DNA of 64,000 bases, from NCBI GenBank assembly GCA_958510825.1, contig OY294046.1:48403794-48467793 (forward strand), in the 5' to 3' direction. The notes beneath the pieces are model-generated. The model ran no database searches, was not told the DNA's origin, and worked only from the letters and a program-made list of their open reading frames with translations. Shown one piece after another: positions 57,126-64,000 of this stretch (positions are counted from its first letter, which is position 1; each line of letters begins with the position of its first letter). A program made the translations under genes and the position numbers. This DNA comes from Brachypterus glaber (taxonomy: Eukaryota > Arthropoda > Insecta > Coleoptera > Kateretidae).

Positions 57126-57695
57126 GTCCGTCCAATTATGTAAGATAGTAGTTTAAAATTCCCGCGATTTTTAAGCTACATCATTGGTTAAAAACTCGTA
57201 CCTTTTAACATATAAAATATTGTGACATTTTTTGTCTATGACAATGATTGACGGTCGTTAAAGCTAATAAAAGAAGAGAAAGTTACATAAAAAAATGGTT
57301 ATACTTAATGTTATTTTGTATGGTATTGAAAAAGGTACTTTTTTGGTTTATTCTTCATACACTTACACTAAATTAGCATATTCTACATATTGTACAAACG
57401 TAAATTATATTGAACACAAGGAAAACGTCAAATTTGTAGGTTACAATTACAACTTAAGGCCTATCCAGAGGCTCGCATAACAACCATTACAAGATACATG
57501 ACGACACATCAAGCCAATCGCATTCTTATGTACTATGCTTGTTATGCGAGTCTTTGGATAGGCCCTTTCCAGGAAAACATTACCGACATCTGTTAAATTT
57601 TTGATACACTACGATTTATGCATAATTATGCTATTTATGCACTCTGTAGTGTAAAACGGGCCGCGTCCCTTACTATCTTGCATAACTGGACGGAG
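57126..57695. mobile_element. TIR element, 570 bp, TA flanks, within the hAT-like element
   Basis: GTCCGTCCAATTATGTAAGA and TAGTA pair with TACTATCTTGCATAACTGGA and CGGAG; TA on both sides. It contains the hairpin at 57458-57564. Confidence 0.65.
57458..57564. mobile_element. Foldback MITE, innermost of the nest
   Basis: GGCCTATCCAGAGGCTCGCA and TAACAA pair with TTGTTATGCGAGTCTTTGG and ATAGGCC: a stem of about 26 bp around about 55 bp. Confidence 0.65.
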
Positions 57696-58742
57696 TATAG
57701 TAATATTTTTGTATTTCTTCACTAAATAGAATCAGTATTTTAACAAAACTCATAGAGTTTATTATTAACTAATGTATTACCAATGCTGAATATCCATTAG
57801 GGCTAACAATTGCTACAAACCTTATTTTAAATCTTTTAAAATCTCCTGATGCAGTTTTAGTTAATTTAGATCATTTATAATAATTTAATTCATACCTTCC
57901 CGGGGAAAAATGTTTTTGCATGATTATGCATAATTATGCAAAATTTTGATCAGGCAACGTTCAAGTATTACGTTACGCAAATTTTGATCATTTTGGACCC
58001 CCACCCCCCTGTAACGCTATTTTCCTATACCATTAACATGGGCGTAACACTCCAAAATATTATTAAAATGCACCATGGATTAGCTCTGTATACAGGAAAT
58101 ATAAAATTACACCATTTTAAAGTTAATTCATCTTCTTAAATAGCGTTTGCTCGAAAATATTGAGAACATTAATGCAAAATGTCATAAATTCTTTTCTGTT
58201 GTTGTCAAACTTTCATGACAAACAGACTAACAATTAAAATGAAAAATTATTTTTTTTGAATTTTCCTTTTGATGACGCACTTCCGTCCGCCATTTTCAGT
58301 CTGAAATTTTGTGTATGTCGGTACTCTCTTTTGTGTAGTGTGTAAACTAATTACCTAACAAACCTGCCTATCCAGTGCCCTAGGGTTTGACGATAAAATT
58401 TCACCCTTATAGGGGTAGTTGGGGGCTGAAATTTTGGTGGTGTATTATCAATGATAAAGTACAACCAGTACGCATAGTTGAAGTTCATTTAATGCGGTGG
58501 CGCTTTTTACATGCTTATCCCGATATGCTCTTTATCGCCCATTTCTGGTGATCTTTTTGGTGCTTAGCGTTAAGATACGTTACTAGGGGTCAAACTTAAA
58601 ATATGTAACGCACTTAAAGTAATGGTTTCAATAATTTTTTATTTCATTTTATATATTTTATAACATTTTTAGTATTAAAAAAGGCAACTTTTTTACCCAG
58701 GAATACATGTCTGAAGACCCATATCCGGATCAAATTCATTTA

Positions 58743-60031
58743 GGGGCTATTCAACTTATGTCACCGCAATTTAGGCACTTTGGCTCTACCCCCAAAAAAT
58801 TACGTTAGGGCAATTCCAAGAAAGACCAACTCAGCCATTTCCCTCAATTCTTTATTTTTGAGTAATATTTTTCCTACTATCTCTGTACGATTCAAGAATA
58901 AGTTTTAAACCTGTGTTGTTGTTGTTGTCTTGGAGATATCCGGTTTTGAAATTTTCAAAATATCGCCAAAAAACCCCGATCTACTTTAATGAGAATATCT
59001 AGAAAACTATAAAAGTTAGATATTTCGTTCTGATCACATTTTTAAGCTAACAAATTGCTTTCTTTAATAAATATTAAAAGATATGGATTCGGGTCAAAAA
59101 CATGTGGAGTCCAATATGAAATATTTTTTAGCCGATTATTACACCAAAAGGGAACGTTCAAGTATTACGTAACGCAAATTTTGATCATTTTGGAACCCCC
59201 CCCTGTAACGCTATTTTCCTATACCATTAACATGGGCGTAACACTCCAAAATGAGCCCCCCCCTAGGAGCGTTACATAATACTTGAATGTTCCCAAAGGG
59301 AATATATTCATGAAAAAAATTGAATGTGTTTACTGTTCTTTTGACTGTGTGGTTAAAATTTCAAGATGGTCGTTTTATTTATTTGTCTGGAATTAATTAA
59401 AATACAGGAACGCACAGCGTAGATTAGTGGTGAGCCCCTCGTTACTTTTGACCAAATCTACGACACGAACCAATAGAATCTTGAATTTTGAACCGCAACT
59501 AAACAACAGAACAGCAAAAACTTTTTCATAAAAATAAAAGTGGCTTTTTTGGTGTAATAATATTAATATAAATTTTGGACTTAACTTGTTTTTGACCCAA
59601 ATTCATATTTTTTATTAACTGTTTAAAAAAGCAATTAATTGGCTTAAAAATACAATCCGAACGAAATTTTTAACTTTTTTGTAGTTTTCTAAATATTGTC
59701 ATTTAAGTAGATCACTGACGGTTGTTTTTGGCGATATTTTGAAAATTTAAAAACCGGATATCTCCAAGACTACAACAAATAAAGGTTAAAAATTTATTCC
59801 TGGATCATAAAGGAAGGAAGTGTCATCTGCAAGGATTTTGCTCTAAACCCATGCAAAGGACACGCCGGACGACTCAAACATGCATAAAATCCTGCTAAAA
59901 GCGGTTTTGGAAAAAAAGTCGAATGACAAAAACCGAGGCAGGAGAGGTGGAGTATCCAGTAAAAAGCGACAACTCTCGACCTTTGACTCCCTTCTTTCCT
60001 AGAGTGGTGACATAATTGTTGAACAGCCCCT
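58743..60031. mobile_element. TIR/foldback element of about 1.3 kb, TA flanks
   Basis: The ends GGGGCTATTCAACTTATGTC and GACATAATTGTTGAACAGCC are inverted. Inner arms of about 260 bp (58885-59148 and 59548-59805) also pair, sharing GGAGATATCCGGTTTT, GCGATATTTTGAAAATTT, TTTTTGACCCAAAT and TTGGTGTAATAAT. The MITE at 59150-59294 lies at the inner end of the left arm. Non-coding. Confidence 0.65.
59150..59294. mobile_element. MITE GGGAACGTTCAAGTATTACG, 145 bp
   Basis: GGGAACGTTCAAGTATTACG and TAACGC pair with GCGTTACATAATACTTGAA and TGTTCCC. A truncated copy of its left two-thirds is at 57955-58060 and another end-like fragment at 10708-10733, so the family has at least three members here. Confidence 0.8.
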
Positions 60032-60060
60032 TAGGACCTTACCGGTTAATAATATTTTAA

Positions 60061-60430
60061 GGGGTATTTAGAAATTTAGATTAGAAATTATAAAATAATA
60101 TTTTTTGTAACATTTTTTTATATAGAAAGAAAAAAGATAAAACTCTGAAATTTTGTAGGTATGTTTATTCATATTCAAAGAATACAAATACAATTTCTTT
60201 AGATTTTTAAAGTGCGATTTTCTGGCCATAATTTAAAAAAAAAAAAAAAAAAAAACATCAAAAAACGGTGGTTGCTATGATTGCGGCCGTTTGGATCGAC
60301 TGAAAAAAACAAAACGGGATATTTATATTCTTTGATAATAATGAAGAAACCATTCTTGTGGCGTTATGCTGATATAAAAAAAATGTTTTAAAAAAGATTA
60401 TTTTTAAAATTTCTAAGGTAGAAATACCCC
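60061..60430. mobile_element. MITE of about 370 bp with TTAA flanks
   Basis: GGGGTATTTAGAAATTTAG (left) and CTAAGGTAGAAATACCCC (right) are inverted, each bounded by TTAA (60057-60060, 60431-60434). TTAA is the piggyBac target, but the ends are not the usual piggyBac CCC start. Non-coding. Confidence 0.55.
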
Positions 60431-60589
60431 TTAATTAAAATATTTTTACTGAGGCATTTTTTGGATCTTGGATGAAAGCAAGCTAAGACTCGAAAATAAA
60501 GTATCACTTTTCTCCTAATAAAACCATACTATTATTTAAATGAATTTTTCAACCAAATGAGGGCTACTAATTTTAAAATTAATTTAAAA

Positions 60590-61134
60590 TTATTCTGTAT
60601 TTTTTTCTTCAAAAAGTGAAGTGTTTGTTTCTTCCCTGGGAATTTTGGACCAATTTTCTTCATCGTGATTCCTAAAACACAAAACAATTTTTTAAATTCT
60701 TGCGCGTAAAAAAAATTGTGAACGAACTTTTCATTCTCTTTACCCCGGATGACGGCATTTTTATTTTGTTTCTAGAATTTATGGGGCAAAAACCTTAATT
60801 ATTAATTAATCGTTTAGTATACACAACAATTAATTAAATAAAATAATTACAGTACTGTCGCGATAATCCGGGTCTTGGATAATCCGAATGCGGTATCCGA
60901 CCAATTAAATCCATCGAATTACCGCATCATTTGGATTATGGTAGATTCTGATTATCGCGACTGTAATATTTAGTACCTTTTAACAACAGCTTGAACAATT
61001 GTGGTATTTCTTCGCTCATTCATGTCATATAAACTAAAAAATAGAATTTAAATTATAGAATTTTCACGATCAAAAACAATGTTCACGATTTTGGGTATTG
61101 GCTGTGCAAAATTATTTTGATAAGTATTCGATGC

Positions 61135-61211
<77 letters not shown>

Positions 61212-61294
61212 AAACAGTGAGCGGCTAAAGCCGATGAAACTGAGTATAAAAAATCTAAGCTCATTACATCTAAGTTACATCACAAAAAAAAAGT

Positions 61295-61347
<53 letters not shown>

Positions 61348-63664
61348 TTTTTAATGTAATACATTTTATGTAAAAATATTTCTTTATGTAATTATTTTGT
61401 TTTTATGTATATTCTGTTAAAAATCCATACAATCCCAATAATATTATGATTTTACATGTAAAATCGTTGAAAAGGTCACGCATTTACATGTAAAAATACA
61501 TTTTTAATGTAATTTTGCATTACATTATAATTAAAATTACCCATTCCAAATCTTAAAGCCAGTATTACATTATCCCACTAAACACAAAACTTCTACAAGA
61601 AGTTCTTACAAAGTTGCATCAGGAAGTTCAACTTCTTATAAGACTTCTTGTTTCATTCTTCAGAACGTGCAAGAGAATTACGAATGTCTACCACGCCAGG
61701 AATTCTACAAAACTTTATTTATATATATTAAGATACTTCTTTAAAACTTCGCAAATTACACGTTTTTTTAAGTTTTACTATAGGGATGTATAATATATGC
61801 TTAAAGAATTCTATACATAGTAACGACGTTATATTTATAAGTACTTCTAATAAACTTCGCAACTTGTAAGTTTTTTGTAATTTCAATAACAAGAGTCGAC
61901 AAGTCGACAAGAGTTAAAGGGGAAGGCTGTAGACTACATAGTGTATTCCCAGTGATGTGCACTAAATTAGCATGACCAGCTTAGGCCCTAACTTTAATAA
62001 TATATTAAGTTAGGTACTTATTGAAAAATTACATGTGATTGCTGGTAGGATACAAATGGATCAGTAGACAAAACTTCTACAAGAAGTGCTGAAGAATTAC
62101 GAATGTTCACCACGCCAGGAATTCTACGAAACTTTATTTATAATACTTCTTATACACTTCGGAAATTACAGGTTTTTTTAAGTTTTACTATAGGGATTTA
62201 TCATACATATAGATAGTATATAGATACATATGCGATATCGTAGGTAAACCTTTATAAAAGTTTCATGGTAGTTGCGTTGAGAAATCACAATGTAGCTTTT
62301 TTTATACATTGTTATTACAGAAAAACGTTTTATAAAAGGTTTGGACTTTTTGAATGGTTGCGCTGAAAAGTCACAATGTACCCATTTTTAAGAATTCTTC
62401 AGGATATCTGCAACCTCACGTGTTCAGTGGGATACTATCTTTTAACTTTTGAAATGTGGCCTAATAGGTCATGTGATACGTCATTTTATAGCAAATTATC
62501 TACTTGACCACATGTTTTTTATTTAAAAAAATTAAATAAAGCCTTTCAATTTTTGACAAAAATTTTTGTTTGGACTTTTATTTATATTATTTAAAATTAG
62601 TTAGTATAGTTTACATTTTTGCATTATGAATTTAATCATTTATCAAATTTTTTTTGATTTTTTTACAAAATTTTTGACGAACATTGCCCATTTTCAAGTC
62701 TGTTTTAAGTCCACCAAAATGTCTAAAACAATTTAAAGATATTTAGTATAATATAACATTTTATTAGCTTTAAAATTGTGTGTCACACAACCCCCCTTCC
62801 ATTCAAATAAATCCCCTCTATGCCCCCTGCCCTGATTTTACATAAAAGCTAAGTAAATATCAAAAGAAAGTTTAAGTTATTTTAGTGTTCAAAATTTAGG
62901 GGAAAGTAGGGTAACCGTGCGCATCGCCGAAAATTCATATTACGAGGTAATCTTAGACATCTTTGGCATCCATGCTTGAGGGCTATGTCTAAAAATTCGT
63001 TAGTACCATAAACGGCGACGGACAAATGAGAGTTGTTCACAATATTTGAATATGTGTGAATTCATGTTTGTTGTTATTATTTCGCTCGTGTACGAAATAG
63101 GACGGTAAGTTCATAATTCTTGACCGATTATTCTAAAATAAATATATTCTTAAAGGATATGATCATTTGCATTTATCCATGCAATTTTGTTAAATTTAAT
63201 TAAATAGTTTTTGTTATTATATATATTATATATTTTTAAGTTCATGATGGGGTAATGCGCATTCCCCTTATTCAATCAAATAGTAATAAAATTAGATAAA
63301 AAAACAAGACAAAGTCAAAACCTTTCTAACAATTACATGTTACGTATGACTAAAAAGTAGAAAACCAAATAATTATACAAATGTTCAAAAACTAGATTTT
63401 TAAAACGAGGCTTTTGAAAACGTTGTTTAAACGATCAAAAATTCTAAAACCTTTCTTTTAAAAATTATGTTTTTGAAAACCTGTATACATATATTGTGTT
63501 TAATAAATATATTTTAATTATTTTCTGTTTTTCTTGAAAATGTTACGTTCCCCTAGGTAATAATAATAATAAATATTTACTTAATTTCTTTTTCGTCGGG
63601 GGACGGATCAAGTTGTTTACAGCACTGGATCCATTTTGGAGCTGCACTCGGAGCAGCAGTATTA
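60590..63664 (-). CDS. Unrecognised gene, last three exons (5' part outside or undetected)
   Basis: Exons, 5' to 3' on the minus strand: 63664-63581, 61033-60977, 60671-60590 (TAA stop). Each has a good acceptor (TTCTAG, TTTTTAG, TTTTAG) or donor (GTAAAT, GTACTA), and the two junctions preserve one open frame, which is the main support. The C-terminal peptide of about 73 residues includes APKWIQCCKQLDPSPDEKE, LYDMNERRNTTIVQAVV and NHDEENWSKIPREETNTS. It is hydrophilic and acidic at the end, with no membrane segment. I considered CW-type zinc-finger (MORC-like) proteins because of WIQC, but the cysteine and tryptophan spacing does not fit. A pogo-like MITE ends 14 bp past the middle exon. The first intron is 2.5 kb and full of repeats. 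Confidence 0.55.
60850..60963. mobile_element. pogo-like MITE, 114 bp, TA flanks
   Basis: The ends CAGTACTGTCGCGATAATCC and GATTATCGCGACTG are inverted and bounded by TA. CAGT...CGCGATAATC termini are typical of pogo/Tigger elements. It lies in the intron of the unrecognised gene, about 12 bp from the donor of exon 61033-60977. Confidence 0.75.
61141..61210. repeat. (TTA)n microsatellite
   Basis: About 23 uninterrupted TTA units. Confidence 0.95.
61297..61344. repeat. (AT)n microsatellite
   Basis: About 24 uninterrupted AT units. Confidence 0.95.
61574..62431. mobile_element. TIR element CCCACTAAACAC, 858 bp, with internal direct repeats
   Basis: CCCACTAAACAC at the left and GTGTTCAGTGGG at the right are inverted. 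Inside, a unit of about 130 bp (ACAAAACTTCTACAAGAAGT, GAATTACGAATGT, CCACGCCAGGAATTCTAC, AAGTTTTACTATAGGGAT) occurs at 61580-61790 and again at 62068-62200. Non-coding. Confidence 0.65.
62432..63580. other. Intron/intergenic AT-rich DNA
   Basis: No exon, RNA gene or transposon end could be defined. Poly(A/T) tracts only. Confidence 0.35.
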
Positions 63665-63788
63665 CTAGAACAAAAAAAAAACAAAAAAAATACAATTTTT
63701 GTCATTAAAAATACAAAAAAATAAAAAACAACAAATAATAAAAATGTGAAACGGTACCTTTTCTAGACGGGTGGCAAAATATAGAAGT

Positions 63789-63937
63789 TTATAAAATAAG
63801 ATATCTATCAAATTGACTTCGGCTAGACTTCTTGTTTTCGTTTTTTACGAATTTTTCACTTTTTCTGTATTTTTGGACCATTTCCTTTTGTTTTTTCTTT
63901 CTAGCTTTATAGGATTGTTTTTTTATGAGGGCATTAT
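63789..63937 (-). CDS. Possible lysine-rich exon near the right edge
   Basis: After an acceptor-like TTATATTAG, the minus strand is open for 49 codons (NALIKKQSYKARKKKQKE...KYRKSEKF...) to a TAA at 63791-63789. It could be a terminal exon of another transcript or a 3'-variant of the gene at 60590-63664. No strong donor joins it in phase to 63664. It could also be chance. Confidence 0.25.
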
Positions 63938-64000
63938 CTAATATAAATTTATTTAAAAACATTTAAATTTTATTTTACCTATGACTGAAATTATACTAAT

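Larger units (their letters stand above)
56627..58382. mobile_element. hAT-like non-autonomous element, 1756 bp, 8-bp duplication
   Basis: The ends TAGAGCACTAGAAAGGTAG and (complement) TAGGGCACTGGATAGGCAG are flanked by the 8-bp direct repeat GGGTTTGA (56619-56626 and 58383-58390). The opposite arm of the host foldback carries the unoccupied, diverged equivalent GGCTTTAA. Subterminal AGAGTACCGACATA is also inverted (56690, 58313). An 8-bp duplication and TAG-type ends fit hAT. No transposase ORF. It contains at least two smaller elements. Confidence 0.75.
54117..58531. mobile_element. Giant nested foldback element, about 4.4 kb
   Basis: The left arm (54117-55150) and right arm (55630-56626, then 58383-58531) are reverse complements, moderately diverged. 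Matching blocks: GGGATAAGCATGTAAAAAG, ACACCACCAAAATTTCAGCC, CCCTTATATGCTGTAC, AAACTAGGCATGA, CAAGGGGTTTAAAAAAA against its partner, and AATTACCCTATCAAA. Each arm is interrupted by younger elements (54458-54866; about 55930-56320; 56627-58382). Without insertions it would be about 2.2 kb. No coding sequence. Confidence 0.75.

Noticed and set aside
60671..63664. CW-type zinc finger (MORC-like) assignment for the right-edge gene
   Set aside because: Only WIQC fits; the remaining Cys and Trp positions of that domain are absent.

Overview
This window looks like animal nuclear DNA, most likely from an insect. It is very AT-rich. Its genes are split by GT-AG introns, conserved single-copy eukaryotic genes are widely spaced, and the DNA between and inside them is packed with short inverted-repeat transposons and broken non-LTR retrotransposons. 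The order of insect cannot be fixed from sequence alone. Exon models were built by hand by joining ORFs at splice sites with matching phase. No transcript evidence was available.

Four genes can be built completely, and part of a fifth. (1) 5903-22107, minus: a BubR1/Bub1-type spindle-checkpoint kinase, 11 coding exons, 1144 residues. (2) 22518-23870, plus: pyridoxal kinase, 5 exons, 294 residues. It is divergent from the kinase gene across a 410-bp shared promoter region. (3) 31411-41584, minus: a FAM76-family protein, 5 exons, 327 residues, tail to tail with pyridoxal kinase. (4) 42101-47544, minus: the nonsense-mediated decay factor SMG8, 6 exons, 768 residues, about 0.5 kb upstream of the FAM76 start. 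(5) 60590-63664, minus: the last three exons of a gene I do not recognise, running off the right edge. The genes serve unrelated housekeeping roles (mitotic checkpoint, vitamin B6 salvage, a nuclear protein of unclear role, mRNA quality control) and do not form a pathway.

Region by region: 1-5.8 kb holds inverted-repeat elements, a GGATCC-rich tandem array and a near-perfect 95-bp hairpin just past the kinase stop codon. 5.9-22.1 kb is the kinase gene, its introns carrying pieces of at least four non-LTR elements and two minisatellites. 22.1-23.9 kb is the compact divergent pair. 24-31.4 kb is transposon-rich intergenic DNA. 31.4-47.5 kb holds FAM76 and SMG8, with several large foldback elements in introns. 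47.6-60.5 kb is a gene-free graveyard dominated by nested foldback elements, the largest spanning about 4.4 kb. 60.6-64 kb holds the partial fifth gene.

The most notable features are transposons nested in transposons where another copy or the opposite arm of an inverted repeat preserves the unoccupied target. This lets insertion points and target duplications be read directly from one window. Other points of interest are a retrotransposon tail that abuts a kinase-exon splice acceptor, one foldback family sitting just upstream of a splice acceptor in two different genes, and a cluster of six related TAGATGG/CATCTA motifs in the FAM76 5' flank.
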